Origin: Phymorhynchus buccinoides | Taxonomy: Eukaryota > Mollusca > Gastropoda > Neogastropoda > Raphitomidae | Length of the DNA: 64,000 nucleotides | Assembly (NCBI GenBank): GCA_017654935.2 | Contig: CM065710.1 | Span: 11,442,415 to 11,506,414 of the forward strand | Direction of reading: 5' to 3' | Shown: positions 36,301 to 46,500 of the stretch, one piece after another | Layout: the number at the start of each line of letters is the position of its first letter | Numbering within the stretch: position 1 is the first letter of the stretch | Translations under genes and position numbers: made by a program | The notes under the pieces: generated by a model | The model's input: the letters and a program-made list of their open reading frames with translations, nothing else | What the model was told of the DNA's origin: nothing | The model's database searches: none

Positions 36301-37789
36301 ATCGAGGAGACCTCTTGTTCCTGACCAACCACGTGGAGGAACCCATCCGCGTTGGGGAGATTGTAGTCTTCAAGGTGGAGGGAAGGGACATTCCCATCGT
36401 GCACAGAGTGCTCAAAGTTCACGAAAAGTGAGTAGCTCTAACTGCCCAGGGCTCCCAGGGACCCCCGTTTGGGGGTCCATGAAGCACTACGAGCAAAAAG
36501 GACCCTCTAAGAGTAAGAGTAAGAGAATGTGCAGGGGGTCCCAGGGATGCACTATAAAAACGATTCAAGGTGGAGTGAAGGGATATCCCCATCGTGCACA
36601 GAGTGCTTAAAGTTCACGAAAAGTGAGTAGCTCTAACTGCCCAGGGCTCCCAGGGACCCCCAAGTGGGGGTCCATGAAGCACTACGAGCAAAAAGGACCC
36701 TCTAAGAGTAAGAGAATGTGCAGGGGGTCCCAGGGATGCACTATAAAAACGGTTCAAGGTGGAGGGAAGGGATATCCCCATCGTGCACAGAGTGCTCAAA
36801 GTTCACGAAAAGTGAGTAGCTCTAACTGCCCAGGGCTCCCAGGGACCCCCATTTGGGGGTCCATGAAGCACTACGAGCAGAAACGACCCTCTAAGAGTAA
36901 GAGAATGTGCAGGGGGTCCCAGGGATGCACTATGAAAACGGTTCAAGGTGGAGGGAAGGGATATCCCCATCGTGCACAGAGTGCTCAAAGTTCACGAAAA
37001 GTGAGTAGCTCTAACTGCCCAGGGCTCCCAGGGACCCCCGTTTGGGGGTCCATGAAGCACTACGAGCAAAAAGGACCGTCTAAGAGTAAGAGAATGTGCA
37101 GGGGGTCCCAGGGATGCACTATAAAAACGATTCAAGGTGGAGTGAAGGGATATCCCCATCGTGCACAGAGTGCTCAAAGTTCACGAAAAGTGAGTAGCTC
37201 TAACTGCCCAGGGCTCCCAGGGACCCCCGTTTGGGGGTCCATGAAGCACTACGAGCAAAAAGGACCCTCCAAGAGTAAGATAATGTGCAGGGGGTCCCAG
37301 GGATGTGCTATAAAAACGGGCAAAGTAACAAACCATGTTTCTTGGCATTTTGAGTTATGACTTCCAGTTGAAGACATTTTCGCCATGCATTGTTTTCTTC
37401 CACATTTTTTCACCGTCTATTTTCTCTCCCCGACTGTCATTAACCCTCTTGGATTCAAGTCGGCCCAAGCCAGCCGGTCGGAAGTTACCTCCAAGTATTC
37501 AGGTCGGCCAAAACCGGCCGAAGCTAGCCCCCACTATGAGCCCCCCCCCCCCCCCCTCCCCCCTCTGATGGCATTTTTCCACCACGCACAAAGTTCTGGC
37601 TTGTTATAGACACACAGTACGAAGAAGCTTCTCACTTGCAGTGATGCAATGGTAACTATACGGTGTTCTGTGTGATCTTCAAGTTCAAAAGACCGATTTT
37701 CTAAAAAATATGGGAAAGAGCCTGAACACTTAAAAGAGGTCTTTTTCTGCATATGTAACAAATGTGAATGCAAGAGGGTTGAAAGAGCA

Positions 37790-37840
<51 letters not shown>

Positions 37841-38026
37841 ATACATACATAGAAATAAATGTGCACGCATGCACAAGGGGAGGTTGTGGTGTTTAAGGTT
37901 GAGGGAAGGCACCTTCTTATTGTGCTCAGGGTGCTCAAAGTTCACGAAAAGTGAGTAGGCTATCACTGCCTGTGTTGTTCAAAGAACACACAGACACACA
38001 CACACACGCACTCAGTCACAAACACA

Positions 38027-38065
<39 letters not shown>

Positions 38066-40024
38066 CCTCCCTGTCCATTTTATAAAAAAAGCTTTTCTGG
38101 ATTATCTGGGAGTAGGATCAGCAGATTTCTCTGGCGCCTCAAGCAAACCTTTTTTTTTCCCCCATCTCTTTTGTGGGAAGCACGATTCTTAGCATTGAGT
38201 GTTGCGGTTTTAGCGAATGCGTAATGATGGTGCCCCTTTTTTCTGTTGTCATTTTTGTTGCAATCAATTCCCCCTGTGGGGATACTGGGGAGTCTTCCTT
38301 ACAAATAGTTCCCCCACCTTCTGGAAGTTCTGTGCTTGTAACTTCCTCGAGTCTGTCTCTTTTCCTTTGCTTTGTGTCATCTACTATCTTTCTGACTTTT
38401 TGGACCATTCTCCTGCCTTTTTTTTCTAAAACAATCTTTCATACAGTGGAATCCGTTTAATTGGCCATCGGATAATCGGCCAAAGCCGCTTAATCGGCCA
38501 ATTTCCTCTGGAACGGAATTTTTTCTTCTTAAGCATGTGTTATTTTGTTCGTTTTTACGGCCAAAGCTGAAATCTTCAATTTCGCTTTATTGGCCACTGT
38601 TTCTCTCTAATTTTTCCTCTTTACCCCTTTTTGAGAGGGAGAACAACAGAGGCAGACAAACTGACAACACGCTTTTGACGTTTACATGGTTGAGTGTGAA
38701 GTTGGAAGGTGAGCTGTTGTCAATTGAAAGACCCTGCATGGCGTTAAAATCACTCAAGAAAACAAAATCATTGTCTTTTACTCGTGCTTCTGTCAAGTTG
38801 TAGGATTAATACACACACACACACACATCACAAAAAGGGAAAGAATTTGAATTTGAACTGCAACATTTAATTTTGACGTCATTGCTTTTGACTTGCATAA
38901 TTGCGTCATACAGTATCTCGATGTTCGTTTTATCGGCCGATTCGCTTTATCTGCCATATTTTTCTTGGTCCCAAAAGTGGCCGATTAAGCGGATTCCACT
39001 GTATATATAGTTTTCTCCTTTGAGCTCCTCCGAAATCGGAATGTGTAGGCTGAATGCAGTGAGGAGACCAGTGAAAACTGGAAAACGGACACATACGTAC
39101 CCATTGTGGCCTTATGGCCTGGGAACGCAGAAGAAGAAGAAGAAGTTGTAATCAATGTAACTCATCAATAATAAAATCATGTGATTAACTGTGTTTTTTT
39201 ATGTCACGTTAATGCAGGGAGGACGGCACAGTGAAGTTTCTGACCAAGGGAGACAACAACTCGGTGGACGACCGTGGGTTGTATGCCCCTGGCCAGCTGT
39301 GGTTGGACAAGAAAGACGTCGTGGGCAGAGCTAGAGGGTAGGCTGTGTGGGAAGAAAAGAAAAAGTTTGATCATGTTAGCCCTCTTCTCCGTTCTTTGCA
39401 CTGGCTTCCTGTCACAGACCTCTTCTCCGTTCTTTGCACTGGCTTCCTGTCACAGACAGAATTGAGTATAAATTAAACACCCTTTGCTATAAATCTACCC
39501 ATAAAGCTGCTCCATCTTACCTCTTCGACAATATTTTTATTTATACGCCAGCTCGCACTTTACGTTCAGTTTCTGACCCTCTTTCTCTCCAGATCCCTAG
39601 GTATAAACTTTCAACTGTTGGTTGGCGCTCTTTTGCTGTCTCAGGACCGACATCATGGAACAAACTTCCTCTTTCCCTCCGTCAGCGACCGATCCTCTCT
39701 GCTTTCAAATCGAACCTCAAAACCCACCTGTTCCCCCTTCATTGAGGCTCCACTCTCTTTCTCTTCTCTATCTTGCCTTTAGGTCTGTTTCTGCTGTATG
39801 CCATTTATGTCATCCGTGTGTGTTCGCTTTGTATTGCGTTTTTTGTTTGAATGCGTTATGAATGCTAACGTGTGTGTGCGCTTTGATTTGATTTCTATTT
39901 TTATTATTATTTAAGAAAATTTATATAGCGCTTCACCTTTAAGCTCAAAGCGCTTTACAATTGCCCTAAAATTATTCATATTAAAAACAACCGCTTACAT
40001 ACCTCTACACTATCCTTCACATTC

Positions 40025-40058
<34 letters not shown>

Positions 40059-42781
40059 ATGCGCACACAAAAGAAATATGTACATATTAAACTAAATATA
40101 AATAAAATACATATACATAATAAAATAACAATTTACAATCAGATTACATTAAAAAAAAAATCAATTTTCAATTTACATAAACAAGTTACACATTCACAAT
40201 GACCGCAAAAGTAAAGTATACATATAGGTACACACAAGGTTCACAAACATTCAAAAATAGAGAAACACGCTCATAAAAGCAAATTAAGACATACTCGTAT
40301 TCACCGCACTCACGGGTTAAAAACCGACGACAAAAAAAAGATTCAGCGCCATATAAATACTGTATGTTGTTGTTGTCGTCATGGAATGGTTTTGTATTGT
40401 TTTTATAGGGATGCTTTTTTTTTCTCCAGCGTGCACAAGACTTCTAGGTTTTGGGCATGCCCCCCTTCCCCCTTATTCTTAAAATGTTAGTTTTGTGGCA
40501 CCAATTTTAAAATGCTGCTCAAAATTGACAAAGAAAAGAGATTTGCATTGACGTTGATAACGTTGGTGTGTTTCAGGTTTGTGCCCTATGTCGGCATAGT
40601 TACCATCCTCATGAACGACTATCCAAAATTCAAGGTGAGATGATATGAAATGGGAATTCTTTGCCCTTGTTGTAGAAACTCTGACAAAGATTTTCTCCAG
40701 TCGAAGACGGACGTGCCGGGCCTAGCTATTTCTTAGTTAGGCGCATAATAGCAGCATGATGCATCTGCCTGTGCTCATACTGACAGGAAACTGTCTTGAG
40801 CGATCGACGAAGAAGAAGAAATGAACCAATTTACCCTCAAGCCAAAGAAATAAAGGTTCTTCTTCTTCTTCGATCGCTCAGACAGTTTCCAGTCAATGAT
40901 GAGCGCAGATGCGTCATGCTGCCGTTATGCGCCTAACTAAGAAATAATTAGGCCCAGCATGTCCGACTTCGGCACGAGGAAATGTTTTTGAAAGCGTTGC
41001 TTAAAAAAAGGCAGGAGAATGGACTGGAGATGCAGAAAGATAGTAGATGACAGCAAGGAAAGGGAGATGAGTCCCTCCCCCCCTCTCTCTCTCTACCCCC
41101 AACTAAGAATATCATGCGCTAAGCCCCTACTGGGGTTTTTTTGGGGTTTTTTTTTTTGCCCCTACTGGTTTGATTGCCACCTTAAGGTGAAATGGGCATC
41201 CTAAGTTGACCATTAATTGCACTGTCTCTTTTGTTTTGAAATCATCTTGTTGTGAGCTGTGCTTATTAACCTCAGGCATCAGAACAGTCTGAAGTCCAAT
41301 CCTCTGAAAACTGCGGTAAAAGGGCCATCAAGGCCCCACACTAAAGAGAGGCAACACTGAAATCAGTTCCAAACACCACCCAAAAGGCTGAATATAGCGA
41401 AAAATCACTGTAAAATGTTATTTCACACAAAGGATAACACTGAATAAAAAGGCAAAACCTCTGACAAGAGAAGCCAATCCTCTGTCAGAAATTCTTAATC
41501 CTCTGACAATTCTGATGCCTGTAACCTTCCTGCCAACATCACATTTGACTCAATAGGGCATTTACCACGAGTGTTCGTTCTCTATACTAGACTACTAATT
41601 TGCCCGCACTCGTTCTGCCCGAGTTACGCTGACCTTTCTAATTCAACTCAATCAAATTCAAGGTCGCCCTCACGTGGCAAATGCCCTATTCACATTGTGG
41701 AACAAATGTTGATGCATTGAAAATGTTACACATGTTTTGATTTTGGCGCCTTTTAAAACCCACGTTACCATACTAACCGATGATGATCGCGAAACAGTTT
41801 TGCTGTCATTGTAAGGCCATGTCTCTTGTGGATGTGCCTGCCAAGCATTAAGTTCTAGATACGAAACGTATTGAATCTATCGGCAAATAACCAATACATG
41901 TGTACTTTGAAAGTTTTCCCTTACTTTTTGTGGGCGGCTTAGTTGCCAAACGTCTCATAAAGTTACAGAAATGTGCATGTCATAACTGTATATATTTGTA
42001 TGATTGTCATAAAATAATAGAAATAATGTTTATTAATGCTGTTTGGCGCCTTGGCTTAAAGCTGTAGCGGACCAGTTGACATAGGCTAGAACACCAAGGC
42101 TACATCAAAATGTTGTTATGCTATGCATAGTTATGCGGGGATTGCCTTTAGCCATGACAAGCTCCTAGCATAACATCATCAGTCTCCCAAAATCCTCCGA
42201 AGTCGGATGTGTGTGACTGCCAACGTGGCGGGGTAATCAAAAACGGTCACACACGTAATGTTCTCATCCCTAGCTGATGCATTTGTACCATAGTGTTCAA
42301 GAGCTTTGGCTGTTGGGAGTCTTTAAGCCAGGGTATGACAACAACAATGCTGTTTCAAGTTCAAGTTCAAGTATACTTTAACATCTCCAAAAGAGAAATT
42401 CAGGTTAGGTGCAACAACATGACAGAAATACAACATAACTGAAAGAACATTAATCAAACGTGTGAAACAAAATTATGCCAACCAAATAATTATTATTAAA
42501 ATTCATTACATCAACTTAGAAATGTGCACATTTAAAACAGAGAGAGAGACTGACTGACATTGAGAGAGAGACTCAAAACTTTTAATTACAAAGGCAGAGA
42601 GAGAGAGAGAGAGATATCATAGGGATACAGAGAGAGAGAGAGACAGAGATACATAGATGAGAGAGAGAGAGATGGCTATTCCAGCTTCAGAATGAATATT
42701 TACGCACCCTCCTCTTTGTTTTTGTTGCAGTATGCTGTCTTGGTTTGTCTCGGGATCTTCGTGTTGGTTCATCGAGAGTGA
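31498..42781 (+). CDS. SEC11A: Signal peptidase complex catalytic subunit SEC11A, complete, six exons
   Basis: SEC11A is the ER membrane serine protease that cuts signal peptides as part of the signal peptidase complex. Exons: 31498-31557, 33719-33828, 36278-36427, 39218-39337, 40577-40634, 42731-42781 (549 nt, 182 residues plus stop; vertebrate SEC11A is 179). All introns are GT-AG and every phase closes. Order: cytosolic [16 protein letters not shown], a single membrane helix about 24-40 ([19 protein letters not shown]), SGSMEP with Ser59, IPIVHRV with His99, and [13 protein letters not shown] with Asp125, equal to human Ser56/His96/Asp122. It ends FVLVHRE. The start is fixed by alignment with vertebrate [17 protein letters not shown]. 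The gene lies head to head with KIF23, start codons 3.5 kb apart. Introns are full of transposons. Confidence 0.97.
31915..32240. repeat. Poly-C and (CA)n microsatellite
   Basis: C run 31915-31960, then acacac variants to about 32240. Apparent Val/Cys or His/Thr frames are artefacts. Confidence 0.95.
32311..33185 (+). pseudogene. Non-LTR retrotransposon reverse transcriptase, 3' fragment (Jockey/CR1-like)
   Basis: A continuous frame of about 290 codons, 5'-truncated near 32311. It begins in the RT fingers/palm ([12 protein letters not shown]), has the active-site box FADDTILY, then [33 protein letters not shown] and a C-terminus [18 protein letters not shown] typical of these elements. No stop or shift occurs before 33183, so the insertion is young. 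It is in SEC11A intron 1 in the sense orientation. About 370 bp of 3' UTR with a (ct)n run and a (tgactt)n-type tail follows to about 33556. The clade is not certain. Confidence 0.9.
33186..33560 (+). repeat. LINE 3' UTR with (CT)n and TTGACT tail
   Basis: (ct)n at 33294-33362 and actttgactttgactc at 33540 close the insertion. Confidence 0.7.
33719..33828 (+). CDS. SEC11A: SEC11A exon 2 (membrane helix)
   Basis: 110 nt, acceptor tttcag, donor gtaata. It encodes [20 protein letters not shown] and on to SESPIVVVL, and ends two bases into Ser57. Confidence 0.97.
34280..34475. repeat. Interspersed repeat, copy of 34926-35110
   Basis: Contains gcattgcctccaatattgttcccaccatc, also at 34996, with further pieces at 28550 and 30150 (tgtcccatatgtg). 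Confidence 0.65.
34553..34922 (-). mobile_element. tRNA-derived SINE, family A, minus copy
   Basis: On the minus strand it starts gtagagtggcacagtggtaa (box A-like) and ggttcgaactcgggtt complements a box B gttcgaacctg; the far end is tcacagaggcatctctgtga. Pairs with an inverted copy at 35252. Confidence 0.8.
35252..35645 (+). mobile_element. tRNA-derived SINE, family A, plus copy
   Basis: gtagagtggcacagtggtaa then gagttcgaacctgggtacag (box B), and end gatgcctctgtgactataaa. Opposite orientation to the copy at 34553, about 330 bp apart. Confidence 0.8.
35855..35896. repeat. Interstitial telomere-like CCCTAA repeat
   Basis: Seven units, mostly ccctaa with one cctaat. On either side, aattccggaattg-like imperfect palindromes recur (35745-36000). 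Confidence 0.85.
36278..36427 (+). CDS. SEC11A: SEC11A exon 3 (catalytic Ser and His)
   Basis: 150 nt, acceptor taacag, donor gtgagt. It encodes [18 protein letters not shown] and [13 protein letters not shown]. Its last ~65 nt are repeated in tandem in the intron after it. Confidence 0.97.
36428..37310 (+). repeat. Tandem array: SEC11A exon 3 donor-half copies joined to a MITE fragment
   Basis: Unit of 189 bp (first period 195): gtgctcaaagttcacgaaaa, donor gtgagtag, cagggctcccagggaccccc (left part of the CAGGGCTCCC MITE), then ttcaaggtggaggga of exon 3 again. Exon-copy starts are at 36566, 36755, 36944 and 37133. Since 189 is a multiple of three, one non-exon frame stays open for 245 codons (36623-37360). 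Confidence 0.97.
37780..38062. repeat. (CA)n and (CT)n microsatellites
   Basis: (ca)n at 37790-37840 and (ct)n at 38030-38062. Confidence 0.95.
37876..37951 (+). pseudogene. Detached, diverged copy of SEC11A exon 3 donor half
   Basis: Reads [10 protein letters not shown]..., [10 protein letters not shown], then gtgagtagg. It has lost similarity upstream of GEVVV and has several substitutions, so it is older than the array at 36428. Confidence 0.85.
38268..38430 (-). repeat. Interspersed repeat R1, reverse fragment
   Basis: Contains ccaccttctggaagttctgt and a gtctttctgactt-like end. Confidence 0.75.
38444..39001. mobile_element. Tigger/pogo-like MITE
   Basis: Ends CAGTGGAATCCGTTTAATTG and the near complement AAGCGGATTCCACTG with TA at both edges; inner repeats aatcggcc / ttatcggcc. 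558 bp, no transposase. Confidence 0.8.
39218..39337 (+). CDS. SEC11A: SEC11A exon 4 (catalytic Asp)
   Basis: 120 nt, acceptor atgcag, donor gtaggc. It encodes [20 protein letters not shown], then [19 protein letters not shown]. Confidence 0.97.
39362..39745 (+). pseudogene. LINE 3'-terminal coding fragment (CR1/L2-like)
   Basis: Encodes [20 protein letters not shown], then [34 protein letters not shown] and [10 protein letters not shown], the C-terminus common to CR1/L2-like polymerases. A 39-bp direct duplication sits at its start (cttctccgttctttgcactgg twice). Confidence 0.85.
39895..40400. repeat. LINE tail/AT-rich block with (CA)n
   Basis: agcgcttcacctttaagctc and caaagcgctttacaattg at 39925-39965, (ca)n at 40027-40050, then AT-rich DNA to gcgccatataaatactgta at 40348. 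Confidence 0.6.
40577..40634 (+). CDS. SEC11A: SEC11A exon 5
   Basis: 58 nt, acceptor tttcag, donor gtgaga. It encodes [19 protein letters not shown]. Confidence 0.97.
40685..41075. repeat. Interspersed repeat R1-associated, inverted pair
   Basis: ttcttagttaggcgcataat (40731) is inverted at 40925 (gttatgcgcctaactaagaa), giving a hairpin of about 290 bp around (ttc)n/(gaa)n. Confidence 0.7.
41273..41521. mobile_element. MITE with CAGGCATCAGAA termini, copy B
   Basis: Aligns with 12901-13159 end to end. Confidence 0.85.
41530..42720. other. SEC11A intron 5 remainder
   Basis: No coding similarity. (ag)n runs at 42540-42670. Confidence 0.5.
42731..42781 (+). CDS. SEC11A: SEC11A exon 6 and stop
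   Basis: Acceptor ttgcag, then [16 protein letters not shown] and TGA. Confidence 0.97.
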   Translation, partial: YAVLVCLGIFVLVHRE

Positions 42782-43134
42782 GGCTGCGTTGATCTTCAAG
42801 CTGGTTTTTTTTTTTTTTTTTTCCGCCAAAAGTTTTTAAAATTCATGTCATGACATCTTTGACCGCCATGGATTTTTTTGGTTTTGTTTTGTTTTATTTC
42901 TTGTTCATTTATCATTAATTTTGTCTTCATTTTAAGAAAAATGGTTGTATTGATTTGTCTATGAACTATTCTTCATTAGTTTTGCCCCATTATTGTAAAG
43001 AGTTTTGATTAATATTAGTATGGGTCTGTGTTTTATATTGTATTTGAAGGTAGTTGGGTTGTTTGGTATCATTGAAGAAGATTGCAGATTGGTAATGCGC
43101 GTTTACATTGTTTTGTTGTTTTTATTGATAATTT

Positions 43135-43511
43135 GGTAAAGGTCAAGATGTGCCACCCCCCCCCCCCTATATTTCTCGGTTAATTGTATTTTTCCGGTTT
43201 TTGCCTTTCTTACCATACATAAAGCTGTATTTTAGGAACATTTTTAGCTAATAACCTTTTTGGAATACTAACCCTATCCCTAACCCTAACCCTATAAGAT
43301 GGAAACACGCAACGAACCACAACTGTGACAAATCGCGGTGTACTGCAGTACATAGTGGGGGTTAGGTTTAGGGCTAGGGTTAGTATTCCAAAAAGGTTAT
43401 TAGCTAAAAAGGTTCATAAAATACAGCTTTATGTATGGTAAGAAAGGCAAACAACGGAAAAATACAATTAACCGAGAAATGCAGGGGGGGTGGCACATCT
43501 TTACCTTTACC
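43135..43511. mobile_element. Foldback element with telomere-like arms, copy C (intact ends)
   Basis: Ends ggtaaaggtcaagatgtgcc and ggcacatctttacctttacc; an exact 8-bp duplication gataattt flanks it (43127-43134 and 43512-43519). It lies 350 bp past the SEC11A stop, perhaps in the 3' UTR. Confidence 0.9.
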
Positions 43512-43804
43512 GATAATTTTACGTTTTATTGAGGATGAATCTGGTATATATTTTTTTTTTCTCCCTCGATTGATATTTTACTGTCATTTTCTTTGTTGCA
43601 TGCATGCTGTATTTTGTGCAGCTAAAAGATTACGCATGTGTGTGAGTGCTTTGGAATTTTGGAAGCGTGTGCTGGTGTGCAAGATGCTGTGGTTTTTTAA
43701 AAAGAGTGTGCAAGTAGATTTTCATACATAATTTTGAATAATTGAGACCATCAGTTCAAACAAAAAAACTTGTTTGATGATACGCAACATGAATAGCTCC
43801 AGAC

Positions 43805-43842
<38 letters not shown>

Positions 43843-44063
43843 GATATATAAAGTAACTAAAATCAAAATGAGAAATCTACCATTTATTCTGGAAGTTAGT
43901 CAAATTTGAAAAGTGTTTACCAACTTTCATTGTTTTGTGGACTAATTATTTGACGTTAGCAGGACACTGTGCATATGCTTCTAATGTAAAAAAAAAAAGT
44001 GTTTAAGAATAATGAGTGTTTGTTGATATTTGGATGAGGAATATGGTGCAATTAAATGTTTGA

Positions 44064-44069
44064 AATAAA
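44064..44069 (+). terminator. Possible SEC11A polyadenylation signal AATAAA
   Basis: AATAAA followed 30-60 bp later by GT-rich gtgtgtggttttttt. Nearly 1.3 kb after the stop, so a long 3' UTR would be needed; weak. Confidence 0.35.
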
Positions 44070-44120
44070 TGTAACCATGTGCAGCGTGTGTGGTTTTTTT
44101 GTGTGTGTGGGGGGGGTATT

Positions 44121-44536
44121 TGAGATATCGTCGGTGAAATTCAAAAACCTCGTATCTTGATTTTTTATATTTTTAGTTACTCAGTTAGATACATAGTCAG
44201 CTCTCTAATTTTCCCCGCCACCTTCCACCAAAAGCTCGTATCTCTAATGACTTTCTGTCTGGGGTAAATGAGGTTGTGTAAATAGAAGAAAAACTCGTAA
44301 GTCCCAAATTCAGATCTAGTTAATGACAAAAACCTCATATCTTCGTTCTTTTCAAGTCTAAAAAACATTTAAAAAAAGTAATTTTAACAAAATGCAGGAT
44401 TAAACTCGCAATGTCTTGAACAACATGTTCATCATAGTTAATTAATTGTGGTTAATTAAAAAAAAATTTGGTTCCATTTTTCTCAAAACTAACGAAATTG
44501 AGATACGAGTTTTGTTTAATTTCACCGACGATATTC
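44121..44536. mobile_element. MITE with GATATCGTCGGTGAAATT termini
   Basis: Left gatatcgtcggtgaaattca and right aatttcaccgacgatat are inverted repeats; 416 bp, AT-rich, no coding frame. Confidence 0.7.
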
Positions 44537-44928
44537 TAGTCACAGAAATTTGTCTCTGTGAAATGTGGGTTGCTCCCACCTGGAGAGTGCGTCACTGTGA
44601 GCGCAGCACCACCCACCTTTTTTTTCTTTGCATGTGTGGGGGGATAAAGAGAGGGTGGGGGCGGACTTGGAAAACCTAGCTATCAATTTGGTCATATCAG
44701 GAGCGGGATTATTTCTCCCTACTCTAACCGAATTTTAACTGCGGTGGGATTTTTATGTGCGTAAAGCGCACGTGTCAGACTTGCTTTAAGTCCCAATCTG
44801 AAGGACTCGACATTCAGTTCAATTTTTCCTGTCGAACTTGAAAGGGCAAAGCCCAGAATCGAACCCGGGTCACTCACATAAAGAAATTGGCAGGCGAACG
44901 CCTTAACCACGCTGCCACACTTCCTGTG
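44537..44928 (-). mobile_element. tRNA-derived SINE, family B, minus copy
   Basis: On the minus strand gtggcagcgtggttaaggcg (box A-like) and cgggttcgattctgggc (box B). The far end gtcacagaaatttgtctctg is shared with family A. Confidence 0.8.
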
Positions 44929-46000
44929 TGTGTGTGTGTGTGTGTGTGTTTGTTTCATTAGAAACTCATCACTAATAAGCCCTAGATTTCTTGCAAAAAT
45001 CACAAGCAAAACAGCACACACACACACACAAACATCCCCCTCTTCCACACACACGTACATCAATATTCAATGTTCATCATGCAAGCACACAAAACGTACT
45101 CGCACGCACAAACACCCTCCCTCTTCCGTACACACATACATCAATCTTCAATGTTCATCGCGCAAGCACACAAAACGTACTCGCACGCACACAAACACCC
45201 CCCCTCTTCTGCACACACATACATCAATCTTCAATATTCTTCGTGCAAGCACACAAAACGTACTCACACACACACAAACAAACCCCTCTTCACACACACA
45301 CATACATCAATCTTCAACGTTCATCGTGCAAGCACACAAAACGTACTCACACACACACAAACAAACCCCTCTTCCACACACACGTACATCAATATTCAAT
45401 GTTCATCATGCAAGCACACAAAACGTACTCGCACACACACAAACACCCCCCCTCTTCTGCACACACATACATCAATCTTCATCGTGCAAGCACACAAAAC
45501 GTACTCGCACACACACAAACACCCCCCCTCTTCTGCACACACATACATCAATCTTCAACGTTCATCGTGCAAGCACACAAAACGTACTCACACACACACA
45601 AACACCCCCCTCTTCTGCACACACATACATCAATCTTCAATATTCTTCGTGCAAGCACACAAAACGTACTCACACACACACAAACACCCCCCTCTTCTGC
45701 ACACACATACATCAATCTTCAATATTCATCGTGCAAGCACACAAAACGTACTCACACACACACAAACACCCCCCTCTTCTGCACACACATACATCAATCT
45801 TCATCGTGCAAGCACACAAAACGTACTCACACACACAAACACCCCCCTCTTCTGCACACACATACATCAATCTTCAACGTTCATCGTGCAAGCACACATC
45901 AAACGTACTCGCACACACACACAAACACACCCCCCCTCTTCTGCACACACATACATCAATCTTCAATATTCATCGTGCAAGCACACAAAACGTACTCACA
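44929..46000. repeat. Minisatellite, ~70-bp unit with CA-rich core, next to the gap
   Basis: About 13 copies of a unit with tacatcaatcttcaa, cgtgcaagcacacaaaacgt and acaaacaccccc. Three frames stay open through it by chance. It runs into the Ns, which probably marks where assembly failed. Confidence 0.97.
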
Positions 46001-46500
46001 NNNNNNNNNNNNNNNNNNNNNNNNNNNNNNNNNNNNNNNNNNNNNNNNNNNNNNNNNNNNNNNNNNNNNNNNNNNNNNNNNNNNNNNNNNNNNNNNNNNN
46101 NNNNNNNNNNNNNNNNNNNNNNNNNNNNNNNNNNNNNNNNNNNNNNNNNNNNNNNNNNNNNNNNNNNNNNNNNNNNNNNNNNNNNNNNNNNNNNNNNNNN
46201 NNNNNNNNNNNNNNNNNNNNNNNNNNNNNNNNNNNNNNNNNNNNNNNNNNNNNNNNNNNNNNNNNNNNNNNNNNNNNNNNNNNNNNNNNNNNNNNNNNNN
46301 NNNNNNNNNNNNNNNNNNNNNNNNNNNNNNNNNNNNNNNNNNNNNNNNNNNNNNNNNNNNNNNNNNNNNNNNNNNNNNNNNNNNNNNNNNNNNNNNNNNN
46401 NNNNNNNNNNNNNNNNNNNNNNNNNNNNNNNNNNNNNNNNNNNNNNNNNNNNNNNNNNNNNNNNNNNNNNNNNNNNNNNNNNNNNNNNNNNNNNNNNNNN
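46001..46500. other. Assembly gap (500 N)
   Basis: Exactly 500 N, a conventional size for an unknown gap. Sequences left and right need not be adjacent. Confidence 1.

Noticed and set aside
36623..37360. 245-codon frame in SEC11A intron 3
   Set aside because: It is the off-frame reading of a 189-bp tandem unit; it stays open only because the period is divisible by three. Kept as a finding, not as a gene.
44849..44926. Functional tRNA gene
   Set aside because: Box A/B-like motifs are present but the sequence belongs to a SINE with a long body and copies elsewhere; no complete cloverleaf was evident. The same holds for 34860-34922, 35252-35330 and 63740-63832.
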